Part shown: positions 53,136 to 63,944 of the stretch, piece after piece
Numbering within the stretch: position 1 is the first letter of the stretch
How the letters are laid out: the number at the start of each line of letters is the position of its first letter
NCBI GenBank assembly: GCA_964017185.1
Contig: OZ024877.1
Coordinates: forward strand, 8,162,006 to 8,226,005
DNA length: 64,000 bases
From: Rugalucina vietnamica
Taxonomy: Eukaryota; Mollusca; Bivalvia; Lucinida; Lucinidae
Reading direction: 5' to 3'
Notes under the pieces: generated by a model
What the model was told of the DNA's origin: nothing
The model's database searches: none
What the model saw: only the letters and a program-made list of their open reading frames with translations
Program-made: the position numbers and the translations under genes

Positions 53136-54500
53136 GGTGCGTTCCTTTACCGGAATGGACCGGAATGGACATAATTACCGGAATGGACATATTATGCTAT
53201 GGCTTTGGGTGCTTTAAATGTATTTTATCTGCATAAAATGTACTTCTGTAGTCATATGAATAGTTTGCACAATATAAAATTCATCTCAGTATAACAAAAT
53301 TGACTTCCCATGGTGGTTAGGGTAGCTCAGTGGTGGGGTCCGGGGTAGGGCCACTGTTCAGAGGTTTCTTTGATTGAACTATATAGAGATCAACAGTGGT
53401 TGTTCTATAGCAACACAGGGATGAATAGTAGTAGAAATGAGTAAAAAAATGCCAAAGCACAATGGAAAAGTCTTTATGAGCAGGCTGTTAATGAGTATTG
53501 GTCAGACAAAATTTTGGAAGAGGCTATGGGAAAAACTTCCATGAGATTTATGAATGTTCAGAATTATCCCATCGGATTGGCTCATCTGGTCTGGCGTGAT
53601 GCTGGTTATGATATCATGTCGGTCCAGAGGGCTGGTTGGAAGGCCAGGTTAATGTCTGGTACTTATATGCTACAGGACACACGTGCGAGGTTTAATCAGT
53701 TTGAGGTGGATCCAACGTGCTTGTTATGTTTCAAAGAACCAGAAAATATTGAGCATTTCTTGCTTAGATGTGAGTCACTAAACAAAATAAGACAACCATT
53801 TCTGGATAAGATCTATAAGTTAATTCAGAATTCATTGGGTGTGGCAAAGCTGAATAACTTTAAAATTAATGATACAGAGTTCACTGCTATTCTCCTGGAC
53901 TGTACAGTGCTGATTGATCCTAATAGTGTGCTACTCCTGGAAGCATTCCTGCATGAGATGGAGACATTCTCCAGAGGACTCTGCTATGCTCTTCATATGA
54001 AACGCACTTCCTTACTCAGCCAGTCAAACTGAATTGTTACGAACTTGTATATACAAGTGTACATAAGTTGAAGTTAGTTGCATGTTTATCGTGGTGTATG
54101 GGAAAACACTTGATAGCAAGAACAATATAAGAGCTTGAAATCGGTGGGGTGCAAGTATTAATTAAGCCTCAAAGTATTAAATCTGAGAAATTCACACGTA
54201 TCAACGTGGTTCTCCTGGAAGAGGAGGGATCTACTAACAACAACAACAGCTGGCACTGTGACAGGGACCTATGTAAGTATATATGAGCACCTGACCTAGG
54301 CTATCCAACCGTGCGGAACACAATTTAACTGCACTTAAACCACATGATTTTTGAGCTAATCACCGTCTGTGTATATTCTAGGCCAATCTGTCCTCAAAAA
54401 CCAAATGAAAAGTACTCAAGGACACATATAAATGTCCATTCCGGTAGTCCATTCCGGTAATCAGGCCCATTCCGGTCCATTCCGGTAAAGGAACGCACCG
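53136..54500. mobile_element. MULE-like element with long TIRs and a candidate 11-bp target duplication
   Basis: Both ends read GGTGCGTTCCTTTACCGGAA inward and share about 55 bp with reiterated CCGGAATGGAC. Flanks TGATGGTCCCG (53125-53135) and GGATGGTCCCG (54501-54511) match at 10 of 11 positions. TSDs of 9-11 bp are typical of Mutator-like elements. There is no transposase; instead it carries the LINE-type ORF at 53449-54032 on the plus strand. Confidence 0.75.
53449..54032 (+). pseudogene. LINE C-terminal zinc-finger ORF captured in the MULE-like element
   Basis: An open frame (from about 53449; first Met 53514) reads WKSLYEQAVNEYWSD, MRFMNVQNYPIGLAHLVW and CLLCFKEPENIEHFLLRC, the C-x2-C-x8-H-x4-C finger at the end of LINE ORF2. 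It continues to a stop at 54032. The RT domain is absent. This 194-codon frame without stops is better preserved than most fragments here. It could be a decayed LINE or a captured and maintained domain. Confidence 0.75.
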
Positions 54501-54757
54501 GATGGTCCCGGGTTCAGGCCGTTGGTCCCGGGTTTTAATCTTTTCCACTGCAGTTGCAATTGTAGTAATTCTACTTAACCACAGTTGCCTGACCCCGATA
54601 ATTGCAATATATGTGCGAGATCTTTTCTTCAGGTCTTCGACTTACAGCAAGTCCAGAGTCGGGTTCGAGCGAACCCCTTGAACCCCCTCTTAATGCGTCA
54701 TTGTTGACATAATCACCTACTTCTCATTTTAAAGGTATGTCAGTTCGATAGTGGATC

Positions 54758-55068
54758 TCATAAGTTGATACCTTTCAGAATAGAATCACCAATAATCAAA
54801 GTCCGGTTATGACGTTGTGTCGTATTTCCTCGAAAGTTATTCTGATGAGGTGTGTTTGTAAAATGACGCTGGTTCTGTGAATTCCTATTAGTCGTGTGAA
54901 CTGGAATTGGTTGAGGTGTAGGCCTGCCTGTTGTCCTTTGCCGGTTGTCTGTAATTACTGGAACGTAAGGGGTTTTCAGGTTCGTCTGTGATGTATCCCC
55001 GTTGGTACCCGACTCGTCCCCAAATCCTTCATCTACGAAACTCGCATTCGGTAAGTAACTTACTTACT
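54758..55068 (-). pseudogene. Fragment encoding an SGNH-like GDSI motif
   Basis: The minus-strand frame is open for about 100 codons without a clear Met. It has a polar linker (NRQRTTGRPTPQPIPV, NFRGNTTQRHN) and then RTLIIGDSILKGINL before TGA at 54758. IIGDSILKGI is the opening of SGNH-hydrolase-like domains found in several invertebrate retrotransposon ORFs. The rest of the domain is missing. Confidence 0.5.
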
Positions 55069-55106
55069 TACATGAACGTATTGGACTTCTCCAAGGCCTT
55101 TGATAC

Positions 55107-55616
55107 TGTAACGTGCAGCCGAGCCAAGCCACAGAAACCCCGTCGGTGGAAAAGCATGCTCATCCACCAAGGGTGGTTTACTGCGCTATATACCGAACAC
55201 TTACTCGAATCACAAAGTTTCGAGTTTCTAATTTGCATATTACTACCCGCTAATATGCCGCCAATACGTTGCACCAACGTATTCTACAAGGGAGACTATC
55301 CCGTTACATTACTTCCCCCTCCGAGAAGACTCGCCCCGAGTCTTGGCCTGGGGACTACATGGGTAAGGCAACTCCGTTCTGGCAGTTGTCATCATCCCAC
55401 CGCTGCCACCAAATGTAACGAATGGCCGAGCCAAGCCACAGCAAACCCCGTCGGTGGAAAAGCATGCTCATCCACCAAGGGTGGTTTACTGCGCTATATA
55501 CCGAACACTTACTCGAATCACAAAGTTTCGAGTTTCTAATTTGCATATTACTACCCGCTAATATGCCGCCAATACGTTGCACCAACGTATTCTACAAGGG
55601 AGACTATCCCGTTACA
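55107..55616 (-). mobile_element. TRIM-like miniature LTR retrotransposon
   Basis: Two direct repeats of 202-203 bp (55107-55308, 55414-55616), TGTAACG...CGTTACA, flank 105 bp of non-coding sequence. Target duplication ATAC lies on both sides (55103-55106, 55617-55620). On the minus strand the internal part starts with an 18-nt tRNA-Leu primer site and ends with a purine tract GGAGGGGGAAG next to the LTR. There is no ORF, so it must have moved in trans. Confidence 0.88.
55394..55411 (-). promoter_or_regulatory. Primer-binding site complementary to tRNA-Leu
   Basis: The plus strand here, ATCCCACCGCTGCCACCA, equals the 3' end (with CCA) of animal tRNA-Leu as I recall it. It lies 2 nt from the LTR. 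Confidence 0.8.
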
Positions 55617-55985
55617 ATACCGTCACGCATGGTAAGGCAGCTGCTCCACAAGATAAAGCTCTACGGCGTCGATGGCAAAATCAACTCGTGGCTGCGTGAC
55701 TTCCTAACAAACAGGAAGATGAAAGTAGTCATGGATGGCGAAGAATCAGAATCTGTTGGTGTTGACTCTGGTGTCCCACAAGGCAAGTCCTCGGCCCTCT
55801 ACTGTTCTTATGCCATATCAACGACCTTCCAGATGCAGTGAAGTCTACAGTCAGCCTATTTGCTGACGACTGCCTTCTACACCGTAATATCAGTAACATG
55901 GCCGACCATCTTGCTCTCGAAATAGTCAGTGTCGAATGGGCACAAAAATCGTCCCGTGGGAATATCATGACGATTTGTGACGACC

Positions 55986-56330
55986 TACCTTAAATCAAAA
56001 TGTGGGGAATATGCAACAATTTATACCAGTTCGTTGCCCTGAGACCCGCGTCTGGGCTGAAATATGACGTCATCAAAATGGCGACCAGCGCACTCATAGT
56101 ATGCATTTTAAACAGCCATTTTCATACTATGCTTGTCAGATAAAATTTGATTTCCAGCTTCTCGTTGTTTTAAAATGGATGGATTTTACCAATTGCATTT
56201 ATAAAAGCTATTTTAGCACAAAAAATTGTCTCACAAGAAACATAGCATTGAACATATGAGTATCGTCACGACAAAATCTGCATACAAAAGGCTAAACTAT
56301 GCATAGTACACAAGGAGCTAATTTGACCTA
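55986..56330. other. Intergenic before the foldback
   Basis: It contains an imperfect inverted pair around 'gcatagtatgaaaatggctg' (56096-56140) and no gene. Confidence 0.4.
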
Positions 56331-57230
56331 CCTTGCATCCCCCAAGACTTTTTTCATGGGTGCCAAATCATTCCTTGGGACCCAAGAAATGAAAAAAAAA
56401 AAAAACGTTTGTCCCCAAAGATAAGCTCAAATGCACTATGAAAAAATGCACAGTTTCCATGGCAACCGTATTTGTGATTTTTGAGGATGGGGGTATACAT
56501 ACAAAATTAATCATATCTCCACTGTTTATTATCCTAGATTATTGAATATGGCCTCATTTTAAAGCTAAGACATAGTCCTTTCTTCCTATGGTTCTATTTA
56601 AATTATCTAATTAGCATATTCATTAATTTTCATGAAAACATGCAAAATTGCAGAAAAAAAAACAAAATCTTTAAAAATCCAATTTCAGGACAAAACTGTC
56701 GTTGTGACACTTTGGTATTGAACTAGTAATATCATATGACGAATGTATTGATGACCTTGTCCTACATAAAACTATCTCATTTGTATATATTCATGAAAAT
56801 TAATAAAAATGTCAAAAACGAGGAAAAACGAGAAATTATATCCATTGCAAGGTATTGGATAGGTTATAAGATCCAATCTATCTTGCATCCCTGTAACAAA
56901 CTCTCAAGACTGTCACTGTTTTCAGAGAGACCACCTTAATGCCATCAAATATTGTCCTCCGCAATGAAAAATCATTTGCATGATGTAAAATTACATACAT
57001 GTACAGGGTTTTCTGAGCTCCCATTATAACACGGTTCGTTTAGTTTACACGATAAACCGTATGGATCAGGTCTTCCATGTTATAAAGAGGTCCAGGTGTA
57101 GTTTCCACACCATTCCTCATGCAATTCTAAAGAATAGGACGTACATACAAAAATAGATATATCCCACCAATAGAATACTATAATTGGTCGGATAGTGATG
57201 CATGAACCGAATAATTGAACATTGATAGTA

Positions 57231-57955
57231 TCACCGGGGAATTATAAAGATAATGGAGACTGAATTGTTTTGATATTTAAATTTTAATTGTTTTAGATTA
57301 CTTATATTTCTATGTCCATCTTTGGCCTTTCTCACAAATATTCAAAACACAATATTCAAAGTTTACTAAACGATTTCTTTTGCCAAATTTATTTTCTAAG
57401 TACAATTTCTTATTTTTCTCTAACACTTTGCCTAAAATTTCAAAACCTAAACTTTAACTTTTAATGCTTTCTCTAAAATTCCTGAACTTGAACTGACTAA
57501 GATTCCAAAATTCTAGTTTGTGTTTGCTGACCTGGTCACATGATACATTTCTCCCCGCCTCCTGCAATCATACCAAATCATAGCTTCTCTCTCTTTCTTA
57601 TCTTGGCTCTGAGTGGTCAGTTTCAAATCATAAGTGGCCAACCTTCTGCATATCATTTTCTCATAGATCATTAGACATCAAAGGAAATTAGCATGTACTT
57701 GCAAATGTCTTTTTGAATTCAGATTCCAGACAACAGGCTGAAAATAGTTCCACCTGATTTGTGTAATAGCATTTTGATGATGGTCTAACCATTGCAATAT
57801 GTGGCTTCTTCCTAATGACAATGCCATATTTACATGACCACAAAACTTAATAACTATGTACATGACATTTGCATTATTTCTATTTTCTTCATTATTATTC
57901 TATTTTTATTTTATTTTCTGATTAAACTCATTTGCTTATTTAATGACTCTGTGTC
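57231..57955. mobile_element. Probable insertion in the left arm
   Basis: The right arm lacks this segment: 'aacattgata' joins directly to 'ctaatattta' there. ATAG occurs at both edges and may be the target duplication. Its content is AT-rich with no recognised gene. Confidence 0.5.
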
Positions 57956-60230
57956 AATAGCTAATATTTAAGTTATTGAATTTACCGTTCTTATTCATGA
58001 AAATTAATTTAAAATACACATACAGAATTGGAGAAAAATTGTGGAAAAAAATGGTATATGTACAAAATAGCTTGTACCAGAGCTGTTAATCAACCCAGGA
58101 TGCTGAAAATGTATCAAATGAATGCTATGACAATGTATTATGATCCTAAAGTATGGTATACGAATAATCTGATTTTCAATTTCGTACATTTAATGAAAAC
58201 TTAAGAAATTTTAGAGAGAGAAAAAAATGAAGAAAAAAAATAAATAAATAAAAAAAATAAATAAGAATAAAATAAAAAATGAGTTAACCTAGAAAATGAC
58301 TGTAAACTCAGCATTAAAATGTCATATGGTGCTGAAAAATGACATCAAATGGTGTCTAGGGCATTATACCATCCTGTACCACAATTTATTGTCACTTACT
58401 TTTTTTGTTTAAGTTTAAGAATATAAACAATACTTTTTGAATTTAGAAAAAAAAACAAAACAAAACGGAACAATGAAGGGGTATACGTAGAAAAAAGCAC
58501 GTATAGATCTGGGCTACTGAAAGACCTATGGAGCTATAATAATTTGGTAATAAATGATTGCTAGGATAATGTTCTGTAACCATATAATCAGATATATAAA
58601 GTAAGAAAAAGAGTAACACTAGGTACATGTATTTGGGTCATACCGTAGTTTCGGCAACTCAAACTTCAGCTATTTTTCTTGTATTGATATTGATGAGATC
58701 TAAAATAAATAAGCGCAAAATCAATAAAAATGAAGGGGCACACCTACAACATTGCTTATATCTCAGCTGCCAATAGCCGTAAAGAACTCAAAATGGCATC
58801 AATTTATTGCTAGGACAATGTGTTATTGTTATGTGCTCAGATGTATAAATCATACTTTCTGGCAAGCAAGATTTAATCAATTTTGGTGAAGTACAGCCTT
58901 CAATTTTCTGTTATTTTCACATTTTTTTCGAAACTTTATTGTTTATGTCACGTTCAGAAAATTTAATAACATGTGGTTAAGCTATCGAACTACATGACAT
59001 TAGTTCAGTCTCCTATCATTCTATTGGTACCATTTTCAGCATTCTAAGGATATTGTCAGCTGAGACTCATATGAGCGATTTTGTTTGGTGCACCCATACA
59101 TTTTTCGTTGATTTTTCTCTTATTGATGAAATAATGTCCATACAACAAAAATAGCTGATTATATGGTTACAGAACATTGTCCTAGCAATCATTTGATGCC
59201 AATTATAGCATTTCTACGTATGCCCCCGTATTCCCCGCCCCCTAAATTCAAATGGGTTTGTTAATATTCTTAAAACTAACACCAAGTACTTCAGGATGTT
59301 ATAATATTGCCTTAGACACTTTTTGATGCCATTTCCAGCACTATAGGACTTTTGATTACCGTGACACAAGACATTTTGTAGGTTTACTCATTTTTTTCTC
59401 TAAAATTTCTCTAGTTTTCATTAAAATTCATGATATTAAAAATCAGATTATTCTTATATCATACTTTTAGACCATAGTACATTGCCATAGCTTTCAGCAT
59501 GTTTGGTTGATACTACAGCTCTGGTACAAGTGATAAGGTACTTATACCTCCTATTTTACCACAATTCTTCTCCATGTTTTTTTTTTTTTATTAATTTTCA
59601 TAAGTGAATTCAATAAATTAAATATTAGGTATCAATGTTAAATTGTTCAGTTCATGCATCACTATCTGATCAATAGTATTCTAGAGCATTCTATTGGTGG
59701 GGTTTGAGTATTTTTGTAAGTACACCCTATTCGTTAGAATCGCATGAGAGGTGGGCGTGGAAACTTAGTAATTTTACATATTGCAAATAATTTTATTGCT
59801 GAGGACAATATTTGATGGCATTAAGGTGGTCTCTCTGAGAACAATAACAACCCTGAGAACTCGTCCCAGGAATGCAAGATAGGCTTTATAACAAATGCCA
59901 TACCTTGCAATGGGTATATTTTTTCTCTCGTTTGTTCTCACTTTTTGACATTTTTATTAATTTTCATGAATGTGCAAATGAGGCAATTTTTATATAAGAC
60001 CGGGGCATCAATAAATTTGTCATATATGATATTACTGGTTCAATAACAAAGTGTCACAATGGCAGTTTGGGCCTGAAATTAATTCATTTATGGATGGATT
60101 TTTAAGACTTTTTTGCCATTTTTCTTTAAATTAATGAATATGCAAATGAGATTATTTACTCTACTTACCATAAGAAGAAAGTGCAATGTCTATGCTTTAA
60201 AATGAGACCATGAACAGAAGTCTGGGGTAA

Positions 60231-60455
60231 TTCAATTCAATTCTTTATTCAGATTGCCAAATACATTTTAGCGCATCTACAAAACATTCAATACAAATAC
60301 ACAAATACACTAACTTGACATATTTTATCGTGAGTACTGGATGACCGCAAAGCAAATGTTGAGGAATGCTGATGCAGTGCCCAGAGCAGTTATACTTATA
60401 TGGCATCCCTGATCTAGGCTGTGTCTGCCAGCAACCATAAAATTGCGATCAGATC
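60231..60455 (-). mobile_element. Short non-LTR retroposon 3' end in the right arm
   Basis: The segment is absent from the left arm and flanked by GGGGTAA on both sides (60224-60230, 60456-60462). On the minus strand it ends AATAAAGAATTGAATTGAA, a polyadenylation-like signal plus (TTGAA)n tail, as in 5'-truncated LINE copies. Confidence 0.75.
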
Positions 60456-60784
60456 GGGGTAAGTAATGATAGAGATATGATCAATTTTTATGTACACCCC
60501 CATGCTCAAGAATCACGTTAACGGTTGCCATGGAAACCATGCATTTTTTCATAGTGCAATTATCTTTTAGGACAAACATTCTTTGCATTAGTGCTTTTTT
60601 GCGAAGAAATGTATAAAATGCATCTGATTATACACACGATAGGCGAATTAAGTCGATGGGTTAAAGGATATTGCTTTATCCGGTCATACGTTTGTTCGTA
60701 CATACGTTGGACATACGTTTTTCTTCAAAACCCGCCCACAACCATAGTACCCCGGAAGCTGATTTGATGCACCCCAGTACAATT

Positions 60785-60826
60785 TTTCATGGGTGCTAAA
60801 TCATTCCTTGGGGACCTCAGAAATTC
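60785..60826 (+). repeat. Direct repeat flanking the foldback
   Basis: 'ttttcatgggtgctaaatca' and 'ttccttgggg' here match 'ttttcatgggtgccaaatca' and 'ttccttggga' at 56352-56390 in the same orientation, outside the inverted arms. Confidence 0.75.
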
Positions 60827-61490
60827 CCATATCAACAAGATCTTGGACAAAGCAAATTCTACCCTAGGATTCTTGAAGAGGAACCCGAAACATTGTCCAC
60901 AGGATTCTAGAAGAACTGCTTACTTGTCACTCGTCAGGTCTACCCTCCATTGTTTGGGATCCCTACCTTTAAAAGGACATTGGTAAACTGGAAAAGGTAC
61001 AACGACGGGCCGCCAGATTTATCACAGTGGACTACATTTCACGGGATGAGGGTTGTGTCTCCCAGATGCTAGCCAGACTTAATCTACCGCCACTCCAGGA
61101 AAGAAGGAAGGCCAACAGACTGATCCTCTTCTTCAGTGTGGTGGAGGGGCTCGTGCCGGCAATGCAGTCTCATGACTTTCGACTCCTGTTCGTGGGAAAC
61201 GCCGTATAAAAGCAAAACAATATACTGACTGTATCTCTAAAATATCATAGAGAATGAAGTTACCAACAACAGTAAATGTTTTAGACCTATGCAGTGTAAT
61301 TTAGATAACAGATAACTTTCCAAGGACTATTATAGACTGGAATCATTTGGACGAAGATCTTGTGCGCGCAAAGACAGTTTACGGCTTCAGGAACTACAGG
61401 AAGGCTGTCCATCATTGGGACTAACTTTTCTTCCCAGCTCTCCCCCCATTGCATCAACGCAGAAAGGCCCTGCAACGTACTTCATCAGAA
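60826..61490 (+). pseudogene. Jockey/CR1-like LINE 3' fragment
   Basis: Shifting frames read SHINKILDKANSTLGFLKRN, CPQDSRRTAYLSLVRSTL, LEKVQRRAARFI, SRDEGCVSQMLARLNLPP, LQERRKANRLILFF and, near 61430, GLTFLPSSPP. This is the region between RT and the 3' end of a LINE. 'cagaatcagaatcagaga' at 61488 may be its repeated 3' tail. It has frameshifts and no catalytic domain. Confidence 0.8.
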
Positions 61491-61499
61491 TCAGAATCA

Positions 61500-62328
61500 G
61501 AGAGTCATACTTTAACGCAAACGGCATCTCAATTTTTCTGAACTTAGGTTTAGTCCGAACTGTTAAATTTACCTGTGACGTCACCGTTTTGTGGGCAAAT
61601 GATAGCTTACACAGAGTTGTTTCCCGACAGTGTTGTAGCTGTTCTGTGAAAAAAAAAATCAGAATGAAATCAGTCCACTCTAAATTCTGTCATTTTGGTT
61701 TTCAGACATGTGAAATGACGCATTAAATTAGATTTTGATATTCTCATTCGTGCAATGGACATTGCACCTGTAAAGGACGGATAATTTTATTAGTCTGGAG
61801 AGAATCCCTGACCTGAACAGAAATAGCAAATGCGGAAAATTTACTTTCTGTTTCTAAGACACATGCATAAAATTTTGTGCTTGTTTTAGAAAATGGCCGC
61901 CATTTTGGCATATCAAATTTTAGAGGCCGTGTAAGGGTAATTGAAGCACAAATATTTCTGCTATGACTGTAGACATGGGCCATTATCACAGACAAAATTG
62001 TTCTTTTGGTATTGAATTAAGATACAAACAAAATTTTTCATCGATTGAATTGATCATTTGCTGCCAGCAAAGTCAAGATTTAAACTTTTCTATTTACATG
62101 TATTCCCCATCAAGTTACATTACATAAAATATATAAGACACTGACAGGACATGATTTTGAAACAAAATATTTTGTGTGTATAAGTATTTTGGGGATGTGT
62201 CAATGATTCAGATCTATGCAGTTAATGATGCTACTAGCGAATGGGAATAATTTTATATGAATAAAATGAGTTAAAGAAAAAAATTGCTACGTCATTCACG
62301 TGAAAAAAGTGTCATAAGAAAAAAAAAA

Positions 62329-62360
<32 letters not shown>

Positions 62361-62775
62361 AGAAAAACCGGGTACCCAAACAAAAACTGACAACATTCCC
62401 TAAATACTCACAAATTTTCCTTTAGTTACTTAGATATAACCGATAAGAGTTGATAATTACTTATAACAACTGACCTTGAACAAAAAGCTATGGTAGTTCT
62501 AAAAATGGCAGAAACACAAAGGTGCGTCATGTTAGATGTGCGTCAAAATACATTACTGGGTGGTACCAAACACGTCAACAAGTACAGCAGTCGGTTGGTT
62601 ATTTCTTGAAACTATGAGCCCAAAAGTTTTGTTTTTATTTTATGTACGTATGTGTCAATGAATTTATTTGTTTGTTTGCAACTGTGTAATGTGGTTTATC
62701 TTCGCAGTCCTGTCAAGCAACCAAAGTGATTGGCACCCTTACTGGTGTAATATTATATCAATTTGACGTTTCACC
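61500..62775. other. Intergenic with poly(A) tract
   Basis: An A/C-interrupted A run of about 40 bp (62318-62359) may mark an old retroposed end. 'aaaatggccgccattttggc' occurs at 61882. No gene is seen. Confidence 0.4.
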
Positions 62776-62778
62776 GGC

Positions 62779-63248
62779 ATTACGAAAACACACCCATGCA
62801 ATATATAGAGAATCAATCTTACACGAGTGGTCATTTCATATGAAATTTATTAAACGAGCCTTCGGCGAGTTTAATAAATTTCATATGAAATGACCACGAG
62901 TGTAAGATTCGTTTTATCATATGACTTTTAAAATAGTATTTTATCGCCTCCAAAGTGGACATATTTTCAATGAAAATTTAAATTGTTGTTACGGACGTCG
63001 TCAATGACGTTACGTATTCCCGCGAAAGTGTTATTACACGTGTGGTCATACGATTTTTATGACATGACGTTATCCACTGGAAAACAGCGACGTCATATGA
63101 TAAACAAAAATTTTAAAGTTTTAAAAAATGAAAATTTTCAGCAGAAAAAAAAAATATTTTTCCTTATTTTTGCTCAAAACACAGATTGTTTTACTATATG
63201 AAAGTGGGGTATATGGGGTATTTATTACACGGACATGTTTTCCTGATG
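62779..63248. mobile_element. MITE family 2, copy H, enlarged by a nested palindrome
   Basis: The ends are CATTACGAAAACACACCC and ATGTTTTCCTGATG. The inner 'tttttgctcaaaacacagat' is kept, but most of the centre is replaced by the element at 62812-63105. Confidence 0.8.
62812..62912. repeat. Long hairpin nested in copy H
   Basis: 'tcttacacgagtggtcattt' and 'catatgaaatttattaaac' are followed by their near-exact complements around GAGCCTTCGGCGAG. 'tatcatatgac' (62917) and 'gtcatatgata' (63091) form an outer pair, so the nested element may reach 63105. Confidence 0.85.
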
Positions 63249-63935
63249 ATAAACTATTCTGAGCACTACTCTAGAGAGTAAAAGGGTGTAGTTGGACTGA
63301 TTGCCAGTGATTTTGCAATTTACCTACTTTTTTGCCCATTCAGAGCTATTTTCATTAAAAAATCATTACTTGTTCAGTAGCTCGTTTCACGAAGCTCACT
63401 TAGGACATATCTTATCTTATGATCAAGACTACTCTTAGGAGTGACTTATGATCTATCTTAACGGTAAGATTTGTCTTATGTTTGAGGTTGTGACTTGCTC
63501 ATAAGATTTATCTTATTTCTAGGTGAAACACACAAAAAATGTTAATTTCAAGTATGTTAAATCGTAGAATTGATTCAATATTGGTGATATAACCGTGGAT
63601 TTAGCCAAGTAATTAGTATTTTTGCCATAATATGAACCAGGCGATCCGAGATCGAATCCATTATTCTCTCCCTTTTTTCTTTTCTTTTTTTTTTCTCTCT
63701 GTTTCATTATAAATACATTTACTTAGATCTACCAACTGTTTCATTGTAATGCTTTTAGACTGTTTCGTCTGCAAATCGAAACCAAATATCTTTAACACCA
63801 GTGTTTGCCTTATACACTGTATGATAAATCTGATGCATCGGGTGGCCGATCTGGTTCCGCTTTGGGAAAACATAGTCAACTTATGTCTATTTATACTCGC
63901 AATTATGTATACAGTTCATGATGTTTGCAGTTAAA
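63249..63935. other. Intergenic, possible small MITE
   Basis: 'tcgtttcacgaagctcactt' (63382) and 'aggtgaaacac' (63520), with internal 'ttatcttat' words in both directions, could be a decayed foldback. Nothing else is recognised. Confidence 0.35.
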
Positions 63936-63944
63936 ATAAAAAAT

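Larger units (their letters stand above)
55069..55985 (+). pseudogene. Jockey/CR1-like RT fragment interrupted by a TRIM
   Basis: 55070-55106 reads VLDFSKAFDTV, RT block A. After the 510-bp insert the text resumes MVRQLLHKIKLYGVDGKI, VDSGVPQGKSS and, in another frame, LFADDCLL (the FADD catalytic block near 55860). It has frameshifts and is truncated; it is not functional. Confidence 0.85.
56340..60600. mobile_element. Large foldback (long inverted repeat) element
   Basis: The left arm (56.45-58.8 kb) reappears in reverse in the right arm (58.8-60.58 kb). Pairs of blocks include 'tccatggcaaccg' (56.46) / 'cggttgccatggaaacc' (60.52), 'cattttaaagct' (56.56) / 'tttaaaatgaga' (60.20), 'gacactttggtattgaac' (56.71) / 'gttcaataacaaagtgtcac' (60.04), 'ttgcaaggtattgg' (56.85) / 'ataccttgcaatgg' (59.91), 'agagagaccaccttaatgcc' / 'ggcattaaggtggtctctct' (56.93/59.82) and 'caacccaggatgctgaaa' / 'agcatgtttggttga' (58.1/59.5). 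Arms are about 75-85% alike by eye. The left arm has about 0.7 kb, and the right arm 225 bp, of extra sequence. No transposase ORF was found. Confidence 0.85.

Noticed and set aside
55107-55616. Simple tandem duplication of about 200 bp
   Set aside because: TG...CA ends, primer site, purine tract and ATAC flanks show a miniature LTR element instead.
56340-60600. Assembly artefact from a falsely inverted contig
   Set aside because: Arms are clearly diverged and each has private insertions, so they are old inverted copies.
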